NCBI RefSeq assembly: GCF_902388705.1
Contig: NZ_CABMQJ010000010.1
Coordinates: 1 to 64,000, forward strand
Origin: an uncultured Alistipes sp.
Lineage (GTDB): Bacteria; Bacteroidota; Bacteroidia; Bacteroidales; Rikenellaceae
Reading direction: 5' to 3'
DNA: 64,000 nt
Shown here: one piece after another, positions 8,558-18,787 of the stretch
Layout: the number at the start of each line of letters is the position of its first letter
Position numbering within the stretch: the stretch's first letter is position 1
The notes under the pieces: generated by a model
Database searches by the model: none
Seen by the model: the letters and a program-made list of their open reading frames with translations, nothing else
Told to the model about the DNA's origin: nothing
Position numbers and translations under genes: made by a program

Positions 8558-9763
8558 TTACCGCGGGTCGCCGAACAAGTCGATCTCCTCGATACCGTAG
8601 TGGGTATCGCCGCCCCAGTTCTGGATGTGCTTAATCCGCACGTAACGTACTTTCGGCAGGTTCTCGAGCGGGAAAATGAAATCGAATCCCTTGATTGCCG
8701 CCTCCTGATCCTCGCGGGACTGCTGCCCGTAGGGGAGCTGCGAAGGTTTCTTGTTCTCAAACGACCCGAGCAATACCCAGTTGTCGAAACTGCCGTCGGG
8801 ATCGGGATTCATCGTGCCCCATATCTCGAAATAACGCATATGCTCGCCATAATAGAACATGGGCTGCCCGTCGACTTCATACCGCCAGTTGAACAGTGTC
8901 AGACGGCTCAACTTGGCTGCAACGCCCATATCGAAGGTCGAAACCTGGGGCTTCTCGGGATTGCCGGTATCGAGCCTCGTCAGCCAGCGTTCGTGGTTGG
9001 TGTAATCGTAGATATTGTTCCACATACGGTCCATTTCGAGCCAGCCCGGCTGTTCCGGCTGCGCATCGCCCGGCAGGTTATAAGCACGGAACTTGGATTT
9101 ATCGAGCATCTGTTCGAACAGCGGTTTGACTTCGACATAAAGCGTATCCGTGTAATTGAGGAAACGGTCGCGCACCGTAAAGCGGAACTCGTAGTCGAGC
9201 GTATCGAGCCCGCGTTTCGACACCTGAATCTGCGGCTGGCTCGATTCGACGCCCTCGACATACTGCCACTTGCCCAGCGAATCCTTCTGCATGATTTCAA
9301 TCGCCACGACCTGCTGCGTCGGATTCTCGGCATTGATCTGCATGCCGGAGAAATCAGGCAGGATATTCAGGCTACGCCGGACGCCCCATATCGGATTTTC
9401 GAGCGGCTTCACCTGCACCGTAACGGGTTCCGAAGCAACTTCGCTCCGGTTGACCGCATACACGCTTACGTCGTGGGTATCGGTATCGCCGAATCCGTCG
9501 AGGGTCATCGTATTGGTATAATACGAAGCCTTGATCTCGCGCGTCGCGCCCGAATTGAGCTTATAGACGGCTTTGACATATAACAAATCCTGGTCGGCGG
9601 GCAGTTTGTAGGTGATCTTCACCTGTCCCGGCTGATTTTCGACCCGGATATCGGATACCGTGCCGGGAGGAGTCGAATTATGTCCCATCGGCTCCAGCTT
9701 GTCCTCGCTGCAACCCGAGGATAGAATTGCAAAAAGTGCGATTACAAAAATAGATGTTTTCAT
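8558..9763 (-). CDS. DUF4959/DUF5000-type glycan-binding lipoprotein
   Basis: An outer-membrane lipoprotein in the SusE/SusF position, expected to help capture the glycan handled by the adjacent SusC/SusD pair. The lipobox ends at C18 (LSSGC) when started at the ATG at 9763; an in-frame ATG three codons upstream (9772) is also possible. The N-terminal part (about 30-125) is a fibronectin-like DUF4959 module (GTVSDIRVENQPGQVKITY). The C-terminal ~150 residues resemble the discoidin-like DUF5000 domain, with its typical YEVDGQPMFYYGEHMRYFEIWG and the closing YGIEEIDLFG. The gap to SusD is about 22 bases. Confidence 0.83.
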   Translation of the reverse strand: MKTSIFVIALFAILSSGCSEDKLEPMGHNSTPPGTVSDIRVENQPGQVKITYKLPADQDLLYVKAVYKLNSGATREIKASYYTNTMTLDGFGDTDTHDVSVYAVNRSEVASEPVTVQVKPLENPIWGVRRSLNILPDFSGMQINAENPTQQVVAIEIMQKDSLGKWQYVEGVESSQPQIQVSKRGLDTLDYEFRFTVRDRFLNYTDTLYVEVKPLFEQMLDKSKFRAYNLPGDAQPEQPGWLEMDRMWNNIYDYTNHERWLTRLDTGNPEKPQVSTFDMGVAAKLSRLTLFNWRYEVDGQPMFYYGEHMRYFEIWGTMNPDPDGSFDNWVLLGSFENKKPSQLPYGQQSREDQEAAIKGFDFIFPLENLPKVRYVRIKHIQNWGGDTHYGIEEIDLFGDPR

Positions 9764-9785
9764 ATCATTCAATTTTTCCGGTTAA

Positions 9786-11726
9786 TTACCAGCCCGGATT
9801 CTGCACCAGATTGGCATTTACGTTCAACTCCTTGGTGTCGATCGGACTCAAATAGTCGCGCGGTGCAACGAACGAACGGTTGTAAATCGTCTTCACCTGA
9901 TAATAGGCCACCGCCTGGGACTGGTTGATGTCCCATCCCGTGATCGGCTTGTTGAAATAGTCGGTAGCGAGTTTCCACCGCAGCAAATCCCAGTAACGGT
10001 GTCCCTCGAGTGCCAATTCGATGAGGCGTTCCCTGCGGATAATCTCGCGCATGCCCTCTTTCGTATTGGGTTTGGTCGGGTTCTTCGAATAATTCTTCCA
10101 CGACTCCTCGACGGTGCCCAACCCGGCGCGTTTACGCACCTCGTTCAGGTAGAAATGCACGTCCGCTACCGGTCCTTCCGCTTCGTTAAGCGCTTCGGCA
10201 TACATCAGGTAAACCTCCGCAAGGCGGATTTCGGGCCATGCGTATTCGACTACGCCGGTCGTCGTATTTCCGAAACCGGACTCCCAGTGTACGAGTTTCT
10301 TGGTGAAGTAACCGGTCGAGGAGGTCGCACCGTTCACCACGCCTGCACCCAGTTGATTTCTCTTGGCTTTCAGCACATAGGTGTCGACATCCGAACGCGA
10401 CGGATGGTATTCCATTATCCATTTGCCGCCGTCGAAACCGATGTCGGCATAGAAACGGTTCTCGCGGTCGAAATTAATCCGGGCCGTCTGGTAGCCCTGT
10501 TCGAAATTATAACGCTCATCGGCCGTCGCCGTACGCAGTTCATTGATTTTGGTGAAATTAAGTGTCTTGTCCTCGTCGATGGGCACGCCGTTCTTCGTAT
10601 AAAACTCTTCGACGATCGCCAACGTAGGAGCAATGCAACCCCGGACGGTATTGATATTCATACCTCCGTCGAGCAACGGCATGCAAGCATTCTGCAACGC
10701 AGCCCCGGCACGCCCGCGGCCCCCCGAACGGCCCCAGACGACCTCCTTGTTCCATCGTTCGCAAATCGCCTGGCGGATGCTCAACTGGGTTTTGGTCGTT
10801 TCGGAGATTTCGAACGGAGCGTCCTTGAAATAAAAGAGCTCGTGTCCGGCACTCTCGGCGCTTTCGATCGCCTCCTTGGCTGCATCTGCCGCCAGGGCCC
10901 ACTTGTCGGGGTCGGGATCCGGCGTGAAGAGCAACTCTCCGTCGTGGTTCCGGAAATTGGCATAATCGCTGTTGCCGTTGAACTGCGGACTGGCTGCCAA
11001 CAGCAGCACTTTCGCTTTCAGGGCACGGTTGATGGGCTTGGTAATACGTCCCAGCTCGGACTGTTTGTTAGCGATAACCGACGGCAAATCGGGGTTGCAC
11101 TCGTCGAGCAGGTCGACGATATACCGGACGCACTCGTCGAACGGCCGGCGCTTCACCTGCACCTCCTCGGGCGAGGCCGACACCGGCAGGTTCTTGTCTA
11201 CAATCGGAATAGGACCGTAAGTGCGCAGCAGGTAGTAATGATAGAAAGCTTTCAGGAACTTGACCTCCGCAATCCAGCGGGCGCGCTTGTCCACGGTGAG
11301 GTCGGCGACCTTGGAGGTATCCTCGACATTCTCGAGGAAAATATTACAGTCGCGGATGGCCATGAACAACGGATAGGTATAGTCGCTGCCGCTCCAGAAA
11401 TTCGGCTGCGTCCTGTCGGCGCTGCGCACACCTTTGGCAATGTAGTCCCAGGCCGGAGAAGCCACGTGGTTCGGCATGTTCAGCCAGATCTCGTCACCGG
11501 CGGTCATGCCGATATTGCCCGACGGCTCACCGGAACCGGGCAGGTAGGAATAACACGTGAAAAGGAACTTCTCCGCCTCCATCGCGTTGGTGAACGCATG
11601 GTCGATAACGGGTATGTTGTCCGGCACGATGTCCAGAAAACTGTTGCAGGAAACAGCCAGCAAAGTGCAGCAGGCAATCCCGCAGGCTTTTATTTTTTCC
11701 CGAATCGGGAATTTGATTCTTTTCAT
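9786..11726 (-). CDS. SusD/RagB-family outer-membrane lipoprotein (first pair)
   Basis: A surface lipoprotein that forms the lid on its SusC partner and binds incoming glycan. The signal peptide has its lipobox at C27 (LLAVSC). The tetratricopeptide-type helical core and the C-terminal SusD motifs are present: YLMYAEALNEAEG and the closing RRERLIELALEGHRYWDLLRWK, with PIDTKELNVNANLVQNPGW at the end. Its 646 residues are slightly longer than average. It follows SusC by 22 bases in a four-gene operon. Confidence 0.95.
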   Translation of the reverse strand: MKRIKFPIREKIKACGIACCTLLAVSCNSFLDIVPDNIPVIDHAFTNAMEAEKFLFTCYSYLPGSGEPSGNIGMTAGDEIWLNMPNHVASPAWDYIAKGVRSADRTQPNFWSGSDYTYPLFMAIRDCNIFLENVEDTSKVADLTVDKRARWIAEVKFLKAFYHYYLLRTYGPIPIVDKNLPVSASPEEVQVKRRPFDECVRYIVDLLDECNPDLPSVIANKQSELGRITKPINRALKAKVLLLAASPQFNGNSDYANFRNHDGELLFTPDPDPDKWALAADAAKEAIESAESAGHELFYFKDAPFEISETTKTQLSIRQAICERWNKEVVWGRSGGRGRAGAALQNACMPLLDGGMNINTVRGCIAPTLAIVEEFYTKNGVPIDEDKTLNFTKINELRTATADERYNFEQGYQTARINFDRENRFYADIGFDGGKWIMEYHPSRSDVDTYVLKAKRNQLGAGVVNGATSSTGYFTKKLVHWESGFGNTTTGVVEYAWPEIRLAEVYLMYAEALNEAEGPVADVHFYLNEVRKRAGLGTVEESWKNYSKNPTKPNTKEGMREIIRRERLIELALEGHRYWDLLRWKLATDYFNKPITGWDINQSQAVAYYQVKTIYNRSFVAPRDYLSPIDTKELNVNANLVQNPGW

Positions 11727-11748
11727 ATTACTCGATTTTTAATTCCCA

Positions 11749-14700
11749 TTATAATCCCAGCGTAATGCCGATATTGAACACGCGCTGGAGCGGATATCCC
11801 AGACCATTGGCTCCCATTTCGGGATCCCACAGCTTGAAATTGCTGACGGCGAACAGGTTGGTCGCGTTCACGTAAACCCTCAATTTGGACATGCCGATTT
11901 TACGCGCCGCCTTTTCGGGAAGGTTGTATCCGATTTCCACCGATTTGAGGCGAAGCATCGCACCATTGCGCATCCACCAGGTCGACACCTGCGTATTGTT
12001 TTCATTGATACGGTCACTCAAACGCGGCCAGAATGCATACAGATTCCGGTTGTCCTCCGACCAGTGATTGTCTGCAATCACACGCAGCAGACCGTTCTGG
12101 TTGCCGTTCTCCCCGGCGCCCGTCTTCATCACGAAAGGAGAGATGTCGCCCGGACCGATGAAAATCGAAGAGCGGGCCGAACCTTGGAAGAAGAGGCTCA
12201 AATCGAAATTCTTGTAACCGATCGTGCCGCCGAAGCCGTAGTTGATTTCGGGAGTCGTCGGAAAACCGATCGGAATCTTGTCGGCTTCGGTAATCTGACC
12301 GTCACCGTTGATATCGCGGTACTTGATATCGCCGGCAGCAACCGGGATATCCCCGAATTTTTGAGTCGGCGAGTTGGCGACTTCCTCGTCATCGACGAAA
12401 AGGCGCTCGGCGACATAGCCCCAGGTCTGGGCGAAAGGATACCCTACACGCGAACGGTAGTATTCGTTGGCAGGATACTGGGGTTCGTCGTATACCGTGA
12501 TTTTATTTTTCGCATAGGTGAAATTACCCCGCAGAGTCGTCCAAATGCCGCTGCGGAAGAATTTGCTGTAATCGGCCGAAATGTCGATACCGTGCGATTC
12601 GGCCTCGCCCGTGTTCGCCTGGACGGTGGCGTGGAGGCCCATCGTACCGGGAATATAGGTACGGTCGAGCAGGATATTCGTACGTTTCTGCCTGTACCCC
12701 TCGACGATGATATTCACCCCGGCGATATTCATGTCCAGGCCGACGTTCAGCTGCCGCGACTCCTCCCAGCCGATTTCATAGTTGGCGTAACGCTCCATGA
12801 GTACGCCCGGCCGCGAATACAGGAAATTCTCGCCGAAAACCTGCGAGCGGTCGCCCGTTTCATTCAGGTTGACCCGCGAGAGGTAGAAGAAGCGGTCTTC
12901 GGCCCGGCCTATCTGGTCGTTGCCTATCAAGCCGTACGAGGCGCGGAGTTTGAGTTCGGAAACGACGTTCTTGAGCGAACCGAAGAATTTCTCGTTGGAG
13001 ATTACCCAGCCGCCGCCGATCGAGGGGAAGAATCCCCAGCGCTTGTTCGGGGCGAAACGCTCGGAACCGTTGTAACCGAAGTTGAATTCCAGCAGGTAAC
13101 GGGAGTCGTAACCGTAGGTGAAGCGTCCCGAAAGGCCCAGGTTGCGCGAAGGAAGCGATGCCTCCAGCGATCCGGCGTTGCCGACGATCGAATGGCGGAT
13201 CGTACCGATCAGCATGCCCGTCACCTTGTGCCGGTCGGCAAATGTGCGGTCGTAATTAATCACGGCCTCGCCGTAATATGCGGTGCTGACTTTCTTCTCG
13301 CCCTCGCTGTAGTTGAGATACTCGGTACCCGGCGTACCGATCGAGTTGTTGCTACCGTCGTTGAAAGGTGCGAGCACCACCCCCTGCGAGGTGACATTCG
13401 CCTTGTAGAAGAACGGATTGTACTGCCGCGAGGTCGTGAAGAACGAGTAACGCTGGGTATATCCCATGGCACGCGCAGTAAGTCCGGGAACCCAGAAACC
13501 GAAATCCTGCTTGAATTCGATCTGCGCATTGATGGTCGATGAGTTATTCACCTGATAACCCGATACCATCTGTGCATAGGGATTCTTGTAAAGCACCTCC
13601 GTCGAGTTGGGTGTCAGCGCGCTACCGAACATTGGATGCGTCGTATTGGGCGAATAGCTCTGCGGATAGACGGCGGGGAAAGCGACCGGGTTGGCGGCCA
13701 TTGCCGACCTGAAGATATTCTCGCCGCCCCCTATCGGGCCTTTATAATCGTCGAACTGGGCGTAGACACGCACGGTAGCCACCGTAGTCTTGGTCAACTG
13801 CAGGTCGGTATTCGAGCGAATCGAATAGTTTTTCAGGCTGATGTTGTTCTTGAAATCGTTCTTGTTGTCGTTGCGCAGCACGCCGTTGTCGATGTTGAAT
13901 GTCCCGGCCAGATAGAAGCGTGCGACCCGTCCGCCGCCCGAAAGGTTCGCGTTGAAACGCTGGTTCATGGTCGAGGGCTTAATCAGCTGGTCGATCCAGT
14001 TGTTGTTCGGATAGAGCACCGGGTCTGCACCGCGACGGGTCTGCTCGATTTTGTCCTTCGAATAGGTCAGCGGCGACTGGGGATTACGCGTGAGCACCGC
14101 CTCGTTCGCCAGTTCCATGTAGGTGATGTTGTCGGCAAAACGGAAATTCTTCGTATTGGTCGAAATGGAGTTTTCAGCGCGGAAATTGAACTGGGTTTTC
14201 CCCTCCCGGCCGCTCTTGGTATTGACCAGGACAACGCCGTTGGCACCGCGTGCGCCGTAAACGGCCGATGCCGTAGCATCCTTGAGTACCGAGAAATCGG
14301 CGATATCGTCGGGTTGGAGCCGGGCCAGGTCGGTACTCGACGATTCGATGCCGTCGATCAGAATCAGCGGGTCGACCTTGCCGGCACCGAACGAACCCAC
14401 GCCGCGGATAAAAAACTCGGCATTGTCCTGTCCGGGCTCGCCGCTGCGCTGGTAGGAAATCATACCGGCAATCTGACCGCCGATCATCGTCGTCAGGTTG
14501 CTCGTCGGGCCTTTCAGTTCCGACGGCCTGACAGTGGTTATGGCGCTGACAAGGCTCTCTTTTTTCTGGGTGCCGAAACCTACGACGACGACATCCTCCA
14601 GCTCCTGTGCAGACTCTTTGAGGATAACCGTGAGAATACGCCGGTCGCCGACGACCAGTTCCTGGGGTTCATATCCCAGAAAAGAAAAAGCGAGGACGGA

Positions 14701-15063
14701 ATTTGCATCCGGAGCCTTTATCGAAAACTCGCCGTTGCTGTTGGTGATAACGCCCGCGCCGGAATTTTTCACAACGACGGTCACGCCGGACAACGGTCCG
14801 CCGTCCTCGTCCACGACGGAACCGGTAACCGTAATATCCTTTTGAGAAGGAGAGAATGAATTCGGAGCCGCTTCACCGGCGGGAGCTGCAGCACTGCCGC
14901 TGCGGGGTGCACCCGATGCCGGTTCTGCCGCAAACAGGGACGACAGGCAGAAAACGGCCGACACGAGCAGCAGACCCGTCCTGCGCCCCCACGGCTTGCC
15001 CGTCTGGCGGAAAATCATACCAACATTCGTAAATCTTTCACCATAAATGCGATTTTTAGACAT
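11749..15063 (-). CDS. SusC/RagA-family TonB-dependent transporter (first pair)
   Basis: An outer-membrane TonB-dependent channel for oligosaccharides. From the N-terminus there is a long, basic leader with a hydrophobic signal segment (about residues 28-46) and a carboxypeptidase-D regulatory-like domain (about 75-155, ITVTGSVVDEDGGPLSGVTVV). The TonB-box and SusC signature VVVVGFGTQKK, a plug domain and a C-terminal 22-strand barrel ending in a hydrophobic GITLGL follow. At 1104 residues it is full length. An internal ATG at residue 16 (15018) is an alternative start. TAATTTTG at 15194-15201 is a candidate -7 element. It heads the operon with SusD and two binding lipoproteins. The adjacent GH97, GH127, GH106 and GH38 enzymes suggest the glycan, but no regulator is embedded in this operon. 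Confidence 0.95.
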   Translation of the reverse strand: MSKNRIYGERFTNVGMIFRQTGKPWGRRTGLLLVSAVFCLSSLFAAEPASGAPRSGSAAAPAGEAAPNSFSPSQKDITVTGSVVDEDGGPLSGVTVVVKNSGAGVITNSNGEFSIKAPDANSVLAFSFLGYEPQELVVGDRRILTVILKESAQELEDVVVVGFGTQKKESLVSAITTVRPSELKGPTSNLTTMIGGQIAGMISYQRSGEPGQDNAEFFIRGVGSFGAGKVDPLILIDGIESSSTDLARLQPDDIADFSVLKDATASAVYGARGANGVVLVNTKSGREGKTQFNFRAENSISTNTKNFRFADNITYMELANEAVLTRNPQSPLTYSKDKIEQTRRGADPVLYPNNNWIDQLIKPSTMNQRFNANLSGGGRVARFYLAGTFNIDNGVLRNDNKNDFKNNISLKNYSIRSNTDLQLTKTTVATVRVYAQFDDYKGPIGGGENIFRSAMAANPVAFPAVYPQSYSPNTTHPMFGSALTPNSTEVLYKNPYAQMVSGYQVNNSSTINAQIEFKQDFGFWVPGLTARAMGYTQRYSFFTTSRQYNPFFYKANVTSQGVVLAPFNDGSNNSIGTPGTEYLNYSEGEKKVSTAYYGEAVINYDRTFADRHKVTGMLIGTIRHSIVGNAGSLEASLPSRNLGLSGRFTYGYDSRYLLEFNFGYNGSERFAPNKRWGFFPSIGGGWVISNEKFFGSLKNVVSELKLRASYGLIGNDQIGRAEDRFFYLSRVNLNETGDRSQVFGENFLYSRPGVLMERYANYEIGWEESRQLNVGLDMNIAGVNIIVEGYRQKRTNILLDRTYIPGTMGLHATVQANTGEAESHGIDISADYSKFFRSGIWTTLRGNFTYAKNKITVYDEPQYPANEYYRSRVGYPFAQTWGYVAERLFVDDEEVANSPTQKFGDIPVAAGDIKYRDINGDGQITEADKIPIGFPTTPEINYGFGGTIGYKNFDLSLFFQGSARSSIFIGPGDISPFVMKTGAGENGNQNGLLRVIADNHWSEDNRNLYAFWPRLSDRINENNTQVSTWWMRNGAMLRLKSVEIGYNLPEKAARKIGMSKLRVYVNATNLFAVSNFKLWDPEMGANGLGYPLQRVFNIGITLGL

Positions 15064-15441
15064 AACATTGATAGGGTTAATAATTAATATAGGTTAGCGT
15101 TGAAAAGTCCGGTCAGACAGCCGGACGCATTACAGTACGGAAAAAGTGTCGGGTTCATCAGGTCATAGGCAGGTGCTTTAAAATTGTTTTTTACAAAATT
15201 AAAGGTTCGGTTACCTCGGGATAATATGCCAAATGACGGTTGACTGTAAGAAAATGATAATAATTGAAAGCGGGTTTCAAGAATGCCAAAACGCCATGCA
15301 TAAATAACAAATCCCGCTCTATGCGCAAACTTTCTTCCGATTAAATTTGCTGAAAGCCGTTTCGGCACCGCAGGCACCCGGCGCGGCGTCCTTTTCACCG
15401 GACACACTTAATCCTATTATTACAAACAATTACAAACCGAC
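15064..15441. other. Divergent intergenic region, SusC to M6 protease
   Basis: This 378-base AT-rich region lies between divergent starts. TAATTTTG (minus, 15194-15201) fits a -7 element for the SusC operon and TAAATTTG (plus, 15342-15349) fits one for the protease gene; neither has a clear TTTG at the right spacing. No gene was seen. Confidence 0.45.
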
Positions 15442-18261
15442 ATGAAAACCATCGACTTAATCCGCAAGACGCTTGTTCTTCTGTTATTTGTTTCCGGGCT
15501 CCGGCAGGCATGTACCGCCGCGACGTGGGAACCGACCATCAACAAGGTGGTCTGGCAGGGGGATGTCAAACGACTCATCCTGCTCGTGGAAACGAAAGAA
15601 AGGCCTTTCTACACCCCGGATGCCAACCGGGAGTACGACCGAATGCTCAACGGCGAAAACTACACGGGTATCGGCTGCGTGGGCAGTGCCCGCCAATTTC
15701 TGATCGACAACTCCGGCGGCAAGTTCCGGCCGCAATTCGTCGTGGTAGGGCCCCTCACCCTGTCCAAATCCATGGGCTACTACGGCGGCAAGCCCCAGCC
15801 CGGCGAAGGAAACGACGGTGACGTGGGAAAACTGGTCATCGAAGCCTGCAAAATGGCAAAGGAACAATATGGAGTCGATTTCTCGGAATTCGACTACAAC
15901 CACGACGACAAGGTCGACAACGTTTATCTGTTCCACTCGGGGCCGAACGACACCTCCATACCGACTCCCTGGCCGCACGCTTCGGGCGTAGCGGGCGGCG
16001 GCCTGGTGCTCGACGGCAAACTCGTGGACAGCTACGCCATTTCCCAGGAAATGGCTACCGAAACCATACGGGGCGCCTACTCCACGTTTCTCCACGAATT
16101 CGGACATACGTTGGGATTGACCGACGATTATTCGGGACGTCTGGGTAAATTCTCGATCTACTGCGACGGCACCTTCAACGGAGGCACCATCCCGGTAAAT
16201 TTCAACGCCATGGAGCGGCTGATGCTCGGCTGGCTGGACTACGAAGTGATTGATCGGGAGGGTGAATATACGCTCGAGCCGCTCGCCAGAAACAAGGGAT
16301 TGCTGCTGAAAACGAACAACCCCGACGAATACTTCCTCTTTTCGAACCGCAGCAACGGCGGTGACATCACGCCGTGGGATTCGTTCTTCGAATTCGGCGG
16401 CATGCTGGTATGGCACATCGACCGCTCCGACAACATCGTGACATGGCCGGACGGCAGCGGCACCCGCTCCAATACGGCAATGGGCATGTGGGGCATGAAC
16501 GCCCCCAACGGCGCCCCCTCCCACCCGTGCCACGAACTCGTCGAGGCGGACAATCAAAACGCCCCGGCATCCTACCGTGCGGGAATGTATTATCCCGGAA
16601 GCCGGAACGTGACGGAACTCAACTCCAAAACACATCCGGAATTCAGAACCTGGGCCGGGCTTCCGGTCGGAGTCGAAATTTCAAATATCAAACAGCAGGC
16701 CGACGGCAACATAACGTTCTCGGTGAAACAAACCAACACGGCGTCGTTGAGCGTGACGGTGAAAAACAGCGAAGGCAAACTGATGATTAACACGTATGTG
16801 AGCCTTATGCCCGTAGAAGAATCCGAACGGCAGTCGGCTCTGGTAACCCGCGGCCTGACAGCGACCGGGCAGCGGATAAGCGGGGACACAGGACTCTCCG
16901 GAACCTGTCTGTTCACCGACATTCCAGCCGGTAAATACCAATTACAGGCCGACAAGGAGGGGTACCTGATCTACTCCGGATACGTCGATGTCGTCCGGGG
17001 CGACAATTTCCGGGAAATCACCCTGCAAGCGACCGGCGAGGTCGGAGGAACGAAGCTGAAGTGGTATCAAGGAGAGAATTTCCAAGGGATTTTTTTCGTT
17101 CCGAACCAAATCAGGGCGGCCGGCTGGGACAGCAGCGATCTTTCGGCGTATGTCGGGAATGCACTCCAGAAAGTCAACATCCAGCTGGGCGGGGAAGGCA
17201 ACGTCGCCGACCTGTATGTTTTCATAGACGATGAGGTGGTTTACTGCGAACCGATGGAAAATATCGTTACGGACGGCTTGACGACGGTCGACCTCTCCTC
17301 CCGAAACATTCGGATCGAACAGGGCAAGAGCCTGAAAGTAGGCTATCTGCTGCACTCCGCGGCGGGATGGCCTTCCACAGCCGACCACGGGCCGCAGGTC
17401 AACGGCAAGGGAGGCCTGATATCGACCGACAACGGCAAGTCGTGGCACATGACCAACGACCTGGGAATCAATTGGGTGATATCGATCGTCCTGTTCGACG
17501 ACGTGGATGTTCCCGTGGAAAAAATCGAATTCGACGCTCCCTCTTTCGAAATGGCCGTGGGCGACGAACTCGCCCTGCATGCGAACATACTCCCGATCAA
17601 TGTCCAAAACCGCCGCGTGACGTGGGAAAGCAGCGACGACGCAATCGTTGCGGTAGACAAACAGGGAAAACTGACTGCGAACGCCACGGGCTCGGCCTTG
17701 ATTACGGCTACCTCCGTCCAGAATCCGGAAGTCAAGGGCGAATGCCGGATATACGTAAAAATGAATTCGGGCATGGTCGACATCCTCCCCTACCAACGCG
17801 AAGCCAAAATTTCATGGCCCGGCTACAACCCCGATACCCAATGGCAGGTGCGCTGGCGCCGCAAAGGCGACACGGACTACCTCTCGGCCCCCGTTCAGAC
17901 CGCGACGTCACTCTACATCAAAGGATTGCTGCCGGACACCGAGTACGAGGGCACCGTTGCGGCGGCAGGCCATGAGGAAACCTCGCCTGTCGAGTTCGGT
18001 TTTCTGACGAATCCGCTCACCTCGGAATATCCCGTAATTCCACTGACCAAAAGAAGGTTCGGCATCGGGGAAGCCATTCCGCTCGTCGCTTCGAATATCG
18101 ACGAGGAGGGTTGCAAGATCGTCTGGAAACTAAACGGAACCGCACTCGACGAGGACGAGCACGTCTTCACCGAATCCGGCCCGTGCGAATTACGGGCGGA
18201 AATCACACGCGAAGACGGTTCGACAGAAGTACTTATCAAAGAATTGGAAATCACGAAATAA
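15442..18261 (+). CDS. M6-type secreted zinc metalloprotease with Ig-like domains
   Basis: An exported peptidase. The signal peptide is residues 1-26. The catalytic domain spans about residues 27-430. Its zinc site HEFGHTLGLTD gives H218, E219 and H222, with D228 at the usual third-ligand position, as in M6 and related HExxHxxGxxD peptidases. Downstream are a carboxypeptidase-regulatory-like beta module (about 435-545), a jelly-roll-like stretch (545-690), a Big2 bacterial Ig-like domain (about 690-775, VPVEKIEFDAPSF), a fibronectin III-like domain (about 777-860) and a final PKD-like module. At 939 residues it is a multidomain surface or secreted enzyme. A small lipoprotein follows 12 bases downstream. 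Its place between a SusC operon and a glycosidase operon suggests glycoprotein substrates, by inference. Confidence 0.88.
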   Translation: MKTIDLIRKTLVLLLFVSGLRQACTAATWEPTINKVVWQGDVKRLILLVETKERPFYTPDANREYDRMLNGENYTGIGCVGSARQFLIDNSGGKFRPQFVVVGPLTLSKSMGYYGGKPQPGEGNDGDVGKLVIEACKMAKEQYGVDFSEFDYNHDDKVDNVYLFHSGPNDTSIPTPWPHASGVAGGGLVLDGKLVDSYAISQEMATETIRGAYSTFLHEFGHTLGLTDDYSGRLGKFSIYCDGTFNGGTIPVNFNAMERLMLGWLDYEVIDREGEYTLEPLARNKGLLLKTNNPDEYFLFSNRSNGGDITPWDSFFEFGGMLVWHIDRSDNIVTWPDGSGTRSNTAMGMWGMNAPNGAPSHPCHELVEADNQNAPASYRAGMYYPGSRNVTELNSKTHPEFRTWAGLPVGVEISNIKQQADGNITFSVKQTNTASLSVTVKNSEGKLMINTYVSLMPVEESERQSALVTRGLTATGQRISGDTGLSGTCLFTDIPAGKYQLQADKEGYLIYSGYVDVVRGDNFREITLQATGEVGGTKLKWYQGENFQGIFFVPNQIRAAGWDSSDLSAYVGNALQKVNIQLGGEGNVADLYVFIDDEVVYCEPMENIVTDGLTTVDLSSRNIRIEQGKSLKVGYLLHSAAGWPSTADHGPQVNGKGGLISTDNGKSWHMTNDLGINWVISIVLFDDVDVPVEKIEFDAPSFEMAVGDELALHANILPINVQNRRVTWESSDDAIVAVDKQGKLTANATGSALITATSVQNPEVKGECRIYVKMNSGMVDILPYQREAKISWPGYNPDTQWQVRWRRKGDTDYLSAPVQTATSLYIKGLLPDTEYEGTVAAAGHEETSPVEFGFLTNPLTSEYPVIPLTKRRFGIGEAIPLVASNIDEEGCKIVWKLNGTALDEDEHVFTESGPCELRAEITREDGSTEVLIKELEITK

Positions 18262-18273
18262 AACACCACGACC

Positions 18274-18681
18274 ATGCTGAAAAAAATCATTTTTACGGTT
18301 GCCGTCCTTGTTGCGGCGACAGCCTGCAAGGATAACGAGGTCGATGCCGGCCACTCGTACGCGCTGCTGAAAAAGGAGGTACCTGGCGTGTACGACAACG
18401 AAAACAACCTGTTCATCTACGACAACGACATTTATCAACTTGCGTTCAACACCCGTCACCGGAGCTTCCGCATCCAGAATACGTCGCAAAGCCGCTACAT
18501 ATCCTGTACATTGGATGCCGATCCCGTCGTCGACAAATACGTATCCGTAACCGTGGAAACGCACGGCATATCGAGCTTCCCCTCACAGCAGATGCAGGCA
18601 TTGGTGCTGAAACACGATCAGGGCAAAGTCTGGCTGTGGAACGCGGAAACAAAAATCGGGCTCATACTCCGGCTCGAATAA
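18274..18681 (+). CDS. Small lipoprotein paired with the M6 protease, function unknown
   Basis: A 135-residue lipoprotein with lipobox at C18 (AATAC). The mature part is a predicted beta-rich domain of ~115 residues, with no family I recognise. It begins 12 bases after the protease gene, so the two are cotranscribed and end at a shared bidirectional terminator (18732-18765). Some secreted Bacteroidales proteases are encoded next to a small cell-anchored inhibitor. That role is possible here but rests only on position, size and location signal. The start is the ATG that gives the lipoprotein signal. Confidence 0.7.
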   Translation: MLKKIIFTVAVLVAATACKDNEVDAGHSYALLKKEVPGVYDNENNLFIYDNDIYQLAFNTRHRSFRIQNTSQSRYISCTLDADPVVDKYVSVTVETHGISSFPSQQMQALVLKHDQGKVWLWNAETKIGLILRLE

Positions 18682-18731
18682 CCGGACGGCAACGAATCGG
18701 CGCCGTCTTCCCGCACGACGGCAACCCGCAC

Positions 18732-18765
18732 AAAAAAGCCCGGAGCCTATGCTCCGGGCTTTTTC
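18732..18765. terminator. Bidirectional terminator between convergent operons
   Basis: GCCCGGAGC (18738-18746) pairs with GCTCCGGGC (18751-18759), with an A-run before and a T-run after. It therefore works for the protease/lipoprotein unit (plus) and the GH106 operon (minus). Confidence 0.85.
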
Positions 18766-18787
18766 ATCGCCGGCTCCCGGCGGCAGG

